Source of the DNA: Candidatus Dormiibacterota bacterium
Lineage (GTDB): Bacteria; Chloroflexota; Dormibacteria; Dormibacterales; Dormibacteraceae
Assembly: GCA_955652585.1 (NCBI GenBank)
Contig: CATPBF010000112.1
Location: 1-6,685 of the forward strand
DNA length: 6,685 nt
Direction: 5' to 3'
Part shown: piece after piece, positions 1-6,382 of the stretch
Layout: each line of letters begins with the position of its first letter
Position numbering within the stretch: the first letter of the stretch is position 1
Made by a program: the position numbers and the translations under genes
Notes under the pieces: model-generated
Seen by the model: the letters and a program-made list of their open reading frames with translations, nothing else
What the model was told of the DNA's origin: nothing
Databases searched by the model: none

Positions 1-2
1 AC

Positions 3-566
3 GAACGGGATGGCGGCGTCGCGGTGCAGGCGCTCGTCCGCGACGCCGACGTCGAGGACTCCGAGCTGGTCGCCCGAATCTGTCCGCTGCTCGCCGCGGC
101 CGTGCGACTGGTGGCCCATCGCGTGATCCGCAACCGCGGCACCGTGTGCGGGAGCCTGGCCCACGCAGACCCGGCCTCTGAGCTGCCCGCGGTGCTGCTG
201 GCACTGGGCGGACACGTGGTCGCGCGCTCGACTCGAGGCGATCGCACGATCCCCGCCGCGGATCTCTTCACCAGCCTCATGCAGACCGCGCTCGCGCCCG
301 ACGAGCTGCTGGTCGAGGCCTGGTTCCCAGCGTCACCGAAGCAATCCGCGATCGCGGAGGAGTCGCGACGGCACGGCGACTTTGCATTGGCCGGCGTGGT
401 TCGTGCGGGCGACCGGCTGGCCCTCTTCGGCGTGGCGCCAACACCGGTGCTTGCCGATCCGAAACATCCCACCCAGGGCTTGCAGCCCAGCGGCGACCTG
501 GAGGCCACGCCCGAATTTCGCCTTCACCTGGTCCAGGTCCTCACCGACCGGGTCTTCGCCGCGTGA
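3..566 (+). CDS. Xanthine dehydrogenase/CO dehydrogenase family FAD-binding (M) subunit, 3' part
   Basis: This is the C-terminal part of the medium, FAD-binding subunit of a cytoplasmic molybdenum hydroxylase. The subunit takes electrons from the [2Fe-2S] clusters and passes them to an external acceptor. The frame is open to the left edge, so the start lies outside the window and the GTG at 24 is internal. The conserved block IRNRGTVCGSLAHADPASEL (about 126-185) is the second FAD-contact motif of the family. The usual GG of GTxGGS is CG here. The C-terminal domain follows, with RRHGDFALAGVV (about 367-402) typical of the CO_deh_flav_C fold, and the protein ends naturally at VFAA. The stop overlaps the next gene's GTG start as GTGA, so translation is probably coupled. 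The family call is strong; the substrate cannot be read from this subunit. Confidence 0.93.
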   Translation, partial: ERDGGVAVQALVRDADVEDSELVARICPLLAAAVRLVAHRVIRNRGTVCGSLAHADPASELPAVLLALGGHVVARSTRGDRTIPAADLFTSLMQTALAPDELLVEAWFPASPKQSAIAEESRRHGDFALAGVVRAGDRLALFGVAPTPVLADPKHPTQGLQPSGDLEATPEFRLHLVQVLTDRVFAA

Positions 567-1060
567 AGGTCAATGGCGTCATGCATCAAGCACCAGCCGA
601 TCCGCGCCGGCTGCTCTCGGATCACCTGCGCCACGACCTCGGCCTCACCGGCACCCACGTCGGGTGCGAGCACGGCGTGTGCGGGTGCTGCACCGTGCTG
701 CTCGATGGCGCGCCGATCCGGTCGTGCTTGATGCTCGCGGTGCAGGCAGAGGGGCACGAGGTCACGACCATCGAGGGCCTGGCGGCTCCGGACGCCCCGC
801 TTCACCCCGTGCAGCAGGCCTTCCACGAGTGCCACGGGCTGCAGTGCGGATTCTGCACGCCGGGTTTCGTGCTGTCGGTGGTCGGCCTCCTGAACCAGCA
901 TCCCAACCCGACCCCCGAGCAGGTCGACGAAGGCATCAGCGGCAACCTCTGCCGCTGCACGGGCTACGCATCGATCCGCCGGGCCGTCACCCGCGCGGCC
1001 GAGCTCACCCCCTCTCCCCGCAGGGGAGAGGGGCGTGGAGCAGAGAGGCCGAAGAAATGA
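563..1060 (+). CDS. Xanthine dehydrogenase/CO dehydrogenase family [2Fe-2S] (S) subunit
   Basis: A small iron-sulfur subunit of 165 residues that carries electrons from the molybdenum site to FAD. The N-terminal plant-ferredoxin-type domain has cluster ligands Cys35, Cys40, Cys43 and Cys55 in GCEHGVCGCC and IRSC. The C-terminal helical domain holds the second cluster in QCGFC (Cys95, Cys98) and CRCTGY (Cys130, Cys132). All eight ligands are present, so the subunit should be functional. GTG at 563 is chosen because KVNG matches the family's first beta strand and because it overlaps the preceding stop as GTGA; no Shine-Dalgarno is evident, which suits coupling. The family domain ends near residue 147. 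The last 18 residues, Arg/Pro/Gly rich (LTPSPRRGEGRG...), are encoded largely by an inverted repeat and look like an added tail. The stop overlaps the next start as ATGA. Confidence 0.95.
   Translation: MKVNGVMHQAPADPRRLLSDHLRHDLGLTGTHVGCEHGVCGCCTVLLDGAPIRSCLMLAVQAEGHEVTTIEGLAAPDAPLHPVQQAFHECHGLQCGFCTPGFVLSVVGLLNQHPNPTPEQVDEGISGNLCRCTGYASIRRAVTRAAELTPSPRRGEGRGAERPKK
1009..1033. repeat. Perfect palindromic repeat (11-bp arms, 3-base loop) inside the [2Fe-2S] gene
   Basis: The left arm CCCCTCTCCCC (1009-1019) and right arm GGGGAGAGGGG (1023-1033) are exact reverse complements separated by GCA. Short C/T-rich palindromes of this kind are, from general knowledge, widespread as dispersed elements in high-GC genomes and are often translated as TPSPxRGEGR. 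Here it codes for part of the subunit's extra C-terminal tail, just upstream of the next gene's ribosome binding site. I saw no second copy in this window. There is no T-run after it, so it is not an intrinsic terminator. Confidence 0.8.
1042..1048 (+). promoter_or_regulatory. Ribosome binding site for the molybdopterin subunit
   Basis: AGAGAGG lies 8 bases before the ATG at 1057, inside the end of the preceding gene. It fixes the start of the large subunit despite a much longer open frame upstream. It lies 9 bases past the right arm of the palindrome, so a hairpin in the mRNA could influence its access (inference). Confidence 0.55.
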
Positions 1061-3384
1061 CCACCCGCTGGTTCGGGGCGAGGGTGCAGAGGGTCGAAGA
1101 CGACCGGCTGCTGCGCGGCAAGGGCCACTTCACCGACGATATTCACGAAGGCGCTCTCGAGTCCTATCTGGTCCGCTCGCCCTTCGCGCACGCGCGCATC
1201 AAATCAATCGACGTGAGCGCGGCGCGGGCGCTAACCGGGGTGGTGGCCGTGTATGTCGCCTCCGATCTGCCCTTCGGCGAGACCGACCTGCCCATCCTCA
1301 TCCCGCACCCCAACCTCACGCACGGCCGCACGCAGCGATGCCTCGCGTCGCACGTGGTGCGCTACGTCGGCGAGGCCGTGGCCTTCGTGGTCGCCGAAAA
1401 CCGCTACATCGCCGAGGATGCCGCCGACCTGGTCGAGGTCGACTACGAGCCGCTGCCGGTCGTGATCACGCCCGAAGTGTCCGCAAAAGCGCAGCACCTC
1501 GTGCACGACGGCGTGCCGGGCAACGTTGCAGCCGAGATGCTCCAGGAGGTGGGGGACGTGAAGGCCGCGCTGGCCAAAGCACCCCACCGGAAGCAATTGC
1601 GCCTCCGCTTCGAACGCGGCGCCGCGAGCCCCATGGAAGGCCGCGCCGTGTGGGCTCGCTGGTCCGAATCCGAGCACCGGCTCACCGTCTACGACTCCAC
1701 GCAGTCGCCCACCTCCATCCGCGGCGGCCTCGCCGTGCTCTTCGGCCTCCCGGAATCGGACGTGGACGTGATCGCCCCCGACGTCGGTGGCGGCTTCGGG
1801 CCGAAGATCATGCTGTTCTACCCCGACGAGCTGCTCGTCCCGTTCGCGGCGATGCGGCTGGGCAGGCCGGTCAAGTGGACCGAGGACCGCCAGGAGCATT
1901 TCACCGCGGTCAATCAGGAGCGCGGCCAGGTGCACGAGGTGGAGGTGGGCTTCGACAAAGACGGCCACGTGCTGGCGCTCAGCGACGACTTCATCCACGA
2001 CGCCGGCGCCTACACGCCGTACGGGATCATCCTGCCCATCATCACGGCCGCGCAGGTGCCCGGTCCGTACCGCGTACCCAACTACCGCGTGCGCTTCCGC
2101 GACGTGTACACCAACGCCACGCCCACGTCGCCATATCGCGGCGCCGGCCGCCCGCACGCGTGCTTCGTCATGGAGCGGACTCTGGACGCGATCGCCGCCG
2201 AGCTCGGACTCGACCGCGTTGAGGTTCGCCGCCGCAATCTCATCCAGCCGAGCGAGTTCCCTTACGACCTGGGGGTCGCATGGCAGGACGGCAACCGCGT
2301 CGTCTACGACAGCGGCAACTATCCGGCCCTGGTGGAACGGGCGCTCGAGATGCTCGGCCCTCGGCCCGCGGGCGACCACGTCGGCATGGGTCTCAGCCCC
2401 TACGTCGAGGGGACTGGGGTCGGGCCGTACGAAGGCGCCCACGTGCAGGTGCTGGTGTCGGGCAAGGTGGTCGCCGCGACCGGCATCCCCAGCCAGGGGC
2501 AGGCCCATGCGACCGTCTGGGCGCAGATCGTCGCCGACGAGCTGGGCGTCGACGTCGCCGACGTCGAGGTCACCAGCGGCGACACGCGCAAGTTCCAGTG
2601 GGGGGTGGGCACATTCGCGTCACGCGGTGCGGTCACCGCCGGCAACGCCATGGCCGTGGCGGCGGGCATGGTCGCCGAGAAGGCGAAGCACATCGCCGCC
2701 GATCAGCTGGAGGCGAACCCCGCCGACCTGGAGCTCGTCGACGGCCGCGTGCGCGTGAAGGGCTCGCCCGAGCGCGGCATCCCGCTGGCCGCGGTCGCGG
2801 TGCTCGCCAACCCCATGCGCTACGCGTTCGGCGGCGGCACCGAAGCGGCGACGCAGTTCACGCCCAGGCCCAGGCCGGGGCCGCCGCTGGCGGATGGCGA
2901 GCAGCCGGGGCTCGAGGCCACCGGCTACTTCAGTCCGACCGGGTCGACCTGGGCCGCGGGCTGCCACGCCGCCTACGTGAGGATCGACCCCAAAACGTTC
3001 CGGCTCGAGATTCTCAAGTACGTCGTCGTCCACGACTGCGGCCGGTTGATCAACCCGATGGTGGTCGAGGGGCAGATCGAAGGCGGCGTCGCGCAGGGCA
3101 TCGGCGGTGCGTTCTACGAGCGCCTCGCGTACGACTCGGACGGGCAGCTGCGCAACGCGTCCTTTATGGAATTCCTCATGCCCTATGCGACCGAGATCCC
3201 ACCGATCGAGATCGACCACATCGAGACGCCCTCACCCCTCAACCCGCTGGGCATCAAAGGAGCGGGGGAGGCGGGTGTGATCCCGGTGGGTGCGGTGCTC
3301 GCGGCCGCGGTCGAGGAGGCGCTCGGCGTGCCCATCACCGAGATGCCGCTCTCACCCCTGAGGCTCTTCGAGTTGACCAGATGA
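1057..3384 (+). CDS. Xanthine dehydrogenase family molybdopterin-binding (L) subunit, form II/CoxL-like
   Basis: The catalytic subunit, 775 residues, binds the molybdenum-pterin cofactor and hydroxylates its substrate with oxygen from water. The N-terminus (RVEDDRLLRGKGHFTDDI) and the hammerhead domain with VRYVGEAVAFVVAE are typical. Cofactor-binding signatures follow: DVGGGFGPK (Asp242-Lys250), SQGQAHATVWAQ around Gln480, and GIKGAGEAG with the expected catalytic Glu738. The loop at 359-365 reads PYRGAGR. Genuine form I CO dehydrogenase has AYXCSFR with the copper-binding Cys, so this is a form II-like hydroxylase of unknown substrate, not a proven CO oxidiser. ATG at 1057 is chosen for the ATGA overlap with the preceding gene, the AGAGAGG upstream, and the family N-terminus; open frame further upstream is a shadow. 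A purine, pyrimidine, aromatic N-heterocycle or aldehyde substrate is possible. Confidence 0.95.
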   Translation: MTTRWFGARVQRVEDDRLLRGKGHFTDDIHEGALESYLVRSPFAHARIKSIDVSAARALTGVVAVYVASDLPFGETDLPILIPHPNLTHGRTQRCLASHVVRYVGEAVAFVVAENRYIAEDAADLVEVDYEPLPVVITPEVSAKAQHLVHDGVPGNVAAEMLQEVGDVKAALAKAPHRKQLRLRFERGAASPMEGRAVWARWSESEHRLTVYDSTQSPTSIRGGLAVLFGLPESDVDVIAPDVGGGFGPKIMLFYPDELLVPFAAMRLGRPVKWTEDRQEHFTAVNQERGQVHEVEVGFDKDGHVLALSDDFIHDAGAYTPYGIILPIITAAQVPGPYRVPNYRVRFRDVYTNATPTSPYRGAGRPHACFVMERTLDAIAAELGLDRVEVRRRNLIQPSEFPYDLGVAWQDGNRVVYDSGNYPALVERALEMLGPRPAGDHVGMGLSPYVEGTGVGPYEGAHVQVLVSGKVVAATGIPSQGQAHATVWAQIVADELGVDVADVEVTSGDTRKFQWGVGTFASRGAVTAGNAMAVAAGMVAEKAKHIAADQLEANPADLELVDGRVRVKGSPERGIPLAAVAVLANPMRYAFGGGTEAATQFTPRPRPGPPLADGEQPGLEATGYFSPTGSTWAAGCHAAYVRIDPKTFRLEILKYVVVHDCGRLINPMVVEGQIEGGVAQGIGGAFYERLAYDSDGQLRNASFMEFLMPYATEIPPIEIDHIETPSPLNPLGIKGAGEAGVIPVGAVLAAAVEEALGVPITEMPLSPLRLFELTR

Positions 3385-3692
3385 CGCCAGCCTGGACCGG
3401 CCGTGCACTTGTTCGAACGCTCATCTACCTCTATTTCGCGGTGGGCGCAAGCCTCATCGCGAGTGGGGTGATCTTCGCCATCTGGCTCGACTTCGGCGGC
3501 TCGGCCAACACATATCCATCGACTTTCGCCTGGTTGGCGTTCCTGGCAATCCTGCTGACCCTTGTCGCCACGACTCGCGGCCAGTTCGGACGGCCGGTGA
3601 GCCTCCGCAAGTGGATTCCCCTGTGTTTGCTCGCGTCGATCGGCCTACTACCTCTGGTGCTCCTTTTCGGCGCGACGAGTACGACCGGCTGA
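3381..3692 (+). CDS. Small membrane protein with three predicted transmembrane segments, unknown function
   Basis: A 103-residue protein that I do not recognise. Its ATG at 3381 overlaps the large-subunit stop as ATGA, the third such junction in the operon, which argues that it is a real co-translated gene. Hydrophobic stretches fall at about residues 13-36 (LIYLYFAVGASLIASGVIFAIWL region), 48-65 and 79-97. A basic loop (TTRGQFGRPVSLRK) lies between the second and third, and would be cytoplasmic by the positive-inside rule. There is no signal peptidase site, metal-binding motif or known domain that I can see. A role as membrane anchor, electron-transfer aid or transport accessory for the hydroxylase is speculation. 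The same frame stays open far upstream, but only as a shadow of the large-subunit gene. Confidence 0.7.
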   Translation: MTPAWTGRALVRTLIYLYFAVGASLIASGVIFAIWLDFGGSANTYPSTFAWLAFLAILLTLVATTRGQFGRPVSLRKWIPLCLLASIGLLPLVLLFGATSTTG

Positions 3693-3916
3693 GGCAGCAA
3701 CCTGACACCAGTACTGGGCGAGGGCCGAAAGTCCCAGTGACAGCCGGACGACGCAGGTCTAGGTTGCGAGCAACAAGATGTATCTACTGGGCAGGATCGC
3801 AGGGCTCGTGACGCGAATGCTCGACCGGCGCACGCGCTGGGTCGAGATCTCGGTCACCCGCGCGTGGAGTCACGACCTACCGCCGCGCCTTTTCGATCTC
3901 GGAGATCTCTGATCCT
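3693..3916. other. Convergent intergenic region
   Basis: About 220 bp between the end of the + strand operon and the end of the - strand operon. It contains the perfect 10-bp palindrome CCAGTACTGG (3708-3717), two copies of the 8-bp palindrome GAGATCTC (3844-3851 and 3902-3909), and GATCTCGGAGATC (3895-3907). None of these is followed by a T-run on either strand, so I cannot call an intrinsic terminator for either operon. An ORF of 44 codons, ATG at 3778 to TGA at 3910-3912 (MYLLGRIAGL... ending FDLGDL), fills much of the gap. It has no convincing ribosome binding site and no recognisable domain, so I do not call it a gene. Confidence 0.5.
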
Positions 3917-5065
3917 CTAGTTCTGCGCATCCGCCCTGACGACGGCCGCGACGATGTTGCCCCCCGGCGGTCCCTGGTGTGAGTTGCGCTCGCCTCCGCT
4001 CACGTAGTTCGTGGTGCGCCCGGTCACCGACGCCACGAGCATCCCTCCGAGCGCCTTCCCAATCTGATAGGCGTCCGCGTCGTCCAGAAGCGTGATCCTC
4101 TGCCCGCGGATCTGATCGCTCCCTGGTATGACCGACTTGGCGAAGACATGCACGAGGCGTGAGAGATCGCTTTCAGAAGGCAAGGCGCTGAATTGAAGGC
4201 CGGCAGCGCGAAGCGCGTTCCTCACGCCCTCGGCGTCGATGAAGTCGCGCGTGACGGCATGGCCGATACGCAGCCGGCTTCGCGACGTGATCGAGTTGCC
4301 GAAAACAACCACCTCGCCGTGGCGCTTCTCGCCCCCTGACGAGGTCATGGCAACCTCGCTGTACAGGTTCCAGTCGCGCCGCACAACTTGATCAGACAGC
4401 GACGATTCCGGCACCTCGCCCAGCGCCATCGCCACTCCGAGCGCGGCCGCGTCGTTCGCGTAGACCCCCGCGCCCTCGGGTCCGAACGTGAGGTCGTGCG
4501 ACACCACCGTCTTCCCGCGCGACTCAGCGTCCTTGATGCTCGCCGTTGTGAGCCCCGGCACCTTGACCATCACCAGGTGCACGTCCTTGGGATCGGTCAG
4601 GCCGGCGTCCGTCATCGCCAGGTGCGTGGCTGCCGCCACCTTGCGGATCTGGCCCATACGGCCGACCTCCTCGGGCGGCATCGGATCGGACCCGGCCCGG
4701 CCGACGACCAGCATCTTTTCGCCGTGTGAGTCGACGCCCTCATCCGGAACCTCGACCCACTCGCGCGTGACGGCCGCGATGTGCGGCGTGATCACGCCGG
4801 GACAACCGCCCGACAGCACGAAGATGACCTGCTTGGCGACCTCGCTCGCGGGAATGCCAAGGAACTTCCCCGTCCATTCGCGCAGCACCACGTCGGCCCA
4901 CACGCGGCCCCAGTCGTCGTGCGCGCCGGTGCCTTCGGTCTTGCCCACCAGCGCGACGAGCGTGTCGGGCTTGATCTTTCCCGAGTCGGCCAGCGCCTGC
5001 AGTCCGGTCGTGTCGGCCGGCGTGGCCATGGGACAGACGAACAGTTCGACCCTTTGAGCTTTCAT
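3917..5065 (-). CDS. Ring-opening amidohydrolase (cyanuric acid hydrolase/barbiturase family)
   Basis: A 382-residue enzyme, close to the family's usual length, predicted to hydrolyse an amide bond in a cyclic imide such as barbiturate or cyanuric acid. The fold has three repeated domains, each contributing a Ser/Lys pair. Visible here are Lys42 (GKTEG) with Ser85 (LSGGCPGV), Lys168 (MVKVPGLT) with Ser242/243 (TSSGGE), and Lys310 (VFAK) with Ser356 (YVSGG). Arg54 is kept. By my recalled AtzD alignment, AtzD Arg194 corresponds to Asn204 and Arg324 to Lys337, so substrate preference may differ. ATG at 5065 is preferred because MKAQRVELFV matches the family N-terminus and because, with this start, Lys42, Arg54 and Ser85 carry the same numbers as in AtzD. 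The frame continues upstream but overlaps the amidase gene. No clear Shine-Dalgarno is seen. It lies 13 bp downstream of the amidase and is probably co-transcribed. Confidence 0.9.
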   Translation of the reverse strand: MKAQRVELFVCPMATPADTTGLQALADSGKIKPDTLVALVGKTEGTGAHDDWGRVWADVVLREWTGKFLGIPASEVAKQVIFVLSGGCPGVITPHIAAVTREWVEVPDEGVDSHGEKMLVVGRAGSDPMPPEEVGRMGQIRKVAAATHLAMTDAGLTDPKDVHLVMVKVPGLTTASIKDAESRGKTVVSHDLTFGPEGAGVYANDAAALGVAMALGEVPESSLSDQVVRRDWNLYSEVAMTSSGGEKRHGEVVVFGNSITSRSRLRIGHAVTRDFIDAEGVRNALRAAGLQFSALPSESDLSRLVHVFAKSVIPGSDQIRGQRITLLDDADAYQIGKALGGMLVASVTGRTTNYVSGGERNSHQGPPGGNIVAAVVRADAQN

Positions 5066-5078
5066 GACGTACACATTG

Positions 5079-6317
5079 TCAGTCGGCGCCAGGCGGGCGC
5101 TGGAAACCGAAGCCGGGCAGCGCCTCGAGCTGCTCCGCGAGGGCCAGGAGCTGCCACTCGCGGCCCGCGGGCGCAATCAGCTGCACGCCCACCGGCAGCC
5201 CGTCGTGCAGGCCGGCCGGGACCGACACCGCGGGCGTGTGGGCGAAGCTCACGGGCAGGACGAACTGGATATAGCGCCCGTACAGCTCGCTGAGGAAGGG
5301 CGGCACGGCCTCGATCGGCATCGGGACCAGGCCCAGGGTGGGGGTGAGCAGGAAGTCGAAGTCGGAGAGCAGTGGCTTCACCACGACTCGGAATGCGGCG
5401 TTGGTGGCACTTTCGAAAGCCTGAAAGTAGTCGAGCGCCGACAGCGCGCGCCCCTGCTCGACCAGCTTGCGGATGCCGGGGGCGAACAGCTGCGGGTCGG
5501 CGGGGAAGGACGCCATGCTCGCCCGCCGCACCACGCCATAGCCCGCGGCCACCGCCTCCGATTCCCAGTCGATCCGCTTCACGCGGTAGCCGGCTGACTC
5601 GAGCGCATCGGCTGCCCGCCGGCAGGCGTCCGAGGACGCTCCGTCCATCCCGAGCGCGGTCGTATCGGCGACGCCGATCCGGAGGCCCTTCGCGATCGGC
5701 GATTTCTCAGGCAAGGCGGAGTCCGCCATCACATAGAAGAGCAGCCGCACATCACCGACGGTCCGGCCCAGTGGGCCGACGACCGAAAGCCCAGCAGGGT
5801 CGATGATCTCGCAGGGCACCCGGTCCGGCGAGGGGCGCAGGCCGACGACTCCGCAGCATGAGGCTGGGATCCGAATCGAGCCGCCCATGTCGGTGCCCAT
5901 CGCGACCGTGGCCATCCCCGCGGCCACGGCAGCGGCGCTGCCGCCGCTCGAACCGCCAGGGGTGACGCCGCCTCGCCACGGGTTGTTGGTGGCCGGAAAG
6001 ATGGCGTTGGTCGTCCCTACCGCCGCCGCCAGCTCCGGGAGGTTGGTCTTCCCCAGAATGGCCGCACCGGCCGCCCGGGCTCGTGCCACGGGGACCGTGT
6101 CCGCTTCGGGAACCCGGTCGCGCCACACGGCGCTGCCGTCGGTCCACGGCATGCCCGCCACCGGCAGGTTGTCCTTCACGGCCAGCGTGACGCCGGACAA
6201 CGGACCAGTCCCCGCCCGCGCGTTCCGATCCACGTACACGTACGCGTGAATGCGCGGTTCCAGCCGGTCAATGGCGGCGAGATGCGCCCGAACCACCGCT
6301 TGGGGGTCGTCGGTCAT
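5079..6317 (-). CDS. Amidase signature family amidohydrolase
   Basis: A 412-residue cytoplasmic hydrolase of the amidase signature family, with its Ser-cisSer-Lys triad visible: Lys48 (AVKDN), cis-Ser123 (GGSSGGSAAA) and nucleophile Ser147 (GTDMGGSIRIPAS). The 24-residue spacing between the two serines agrees with the family. The C-terminal region has LPVSFAHTPAVSVPAG and LPVGVQLIAP, also typical. ATG at 6317 is preferred because AAGAGAT lies shortly upstream on this strand and MTDDPQ leads straight into the AHLAAIDRLEP helix. ATG at 6332 is the second choice. ATG at 6386 falls inside the facing promoter and is unlikely. The N-terminus is shorter than in most family members. It precedes the ring-opening hydrolase in an apparent operon, so it may cleave the linear product: ureidomalonate if the partner is a barbiturase, or a carboxybiuret/biuret-type compound as for AtzE. 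Both are inferences. Confidence 0.92.
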   Translation of the reverse strand: MTDDPQAVVRAHLAAIDRLEPRIHAYVYVDRNARAGTGPLSGVTLAVKDNLPVAGMPWTDGSAVWRDRVPEADTVPVARARAAGAAILGKTNLPELAAAVGTTNAIFPATNNPWRGGVTPGGSSGGSAAAVAAGMATVAMGTDMGGSIRIPASCCGVVGLRPSPDRVPCEIIDPAGLSVVGPLGRTVGDVRLLFYVMADSALPEKSPIAKGLRIGVADTTALGMDGASSDACRRAADALESAGYRVKRIDWESEAVAAGYGVVRRASMASFPADPQLFAPGIRKLVEQGRALSALDYFQAFESATNAAFRVVVKPLLSDFDFLLTPTLGLVPMPIEAVPPFLSELYGRYIQFVLPVSFAHTPAVSVPAGLHDGLPVGVQLIAPAGREWQLLALAEQLEALPGFGFQRPPGAD

Positions 6318-6352
6318 GTGATCTCTTGCCATTGTCGTTCCGAGCGGCGACC

Positions 6353-6382
6353 TTGACACCCAGAATTCAACGGATGTAGAAT
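6353..6382 (+). promoter_or_regulatory. Sigma-70 type promoter for the membrane protein gene
   Basis: The -35 box TTGACA (6353-6358) is a perfect consensus and the -10 box TAGAAT (6377-6382) matches 5 of 6 bases, with an 18-bp spacer. Transcription would start near 6389-6391, leaving a leader of about 30 bases before the ATG at 6422. The A/T-rich patch stands out from the surrounding high-GC sequence. Confidence 0.65.

Noticed and set aside
1009..1033. Palindrome in the [2Fe-2S] gene as an intrinsic terminator
   Set aside because: It is inside coding sequence, has no following T-run, and the next two genes are translationally coupled to it.
382..1056. Open frame extending the molybdopterin subunit upstream by 225 residues
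   Set aside because: It overlaps the FAD and [2Fe-2S] genes in another frame, is Arg/Pro/Ala-rich nonsense, and the family N-terminus begins at the ATG at 1057.
1231..2508. 425-codon open frame on the - strand
   Set aside because: It lies opposite the large-subunit gene, is His/Val/Arg/Gly rich and matches no family. It is an antisense shadow caused by high-GC third positions.
2280..3380. Long open frame upstream of the small membrane protein
   Set aside because: It is Arg/Gly-rich shadow sequence antiphase to the large subunit. Only the part from 3381 has protein-like, membrane-type composition.
3763..3774. Small inverted repeat GTTGCGAGCAAC as a terminator
   Set aside because: Five base pairs with a two-base loop and no T-run; too weak to terminate transcription.
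3895..3909. GATCTCGGAGATC palindrome as a bidirectional terminator between the two operons
   Set aside because: The arms leave a one-base loop, so only a weak short stem can form. The nearby T-run precedes the hairpin on the + strand and reads as A on the - strand.
3778..3912. 44-codon ORF in the convergent gap
   Set aside because: No clear ribosome binding site, no known domain, and a length easily reached by chance. It is mentioned only in the intergenic entry.
5066..5176. Upstream extension of the ring-opening amidohydrolase
   Set aside because: It is Ser/Arg-rich, overlaps the end of the amidase and adds residues before the family's N-terminus.
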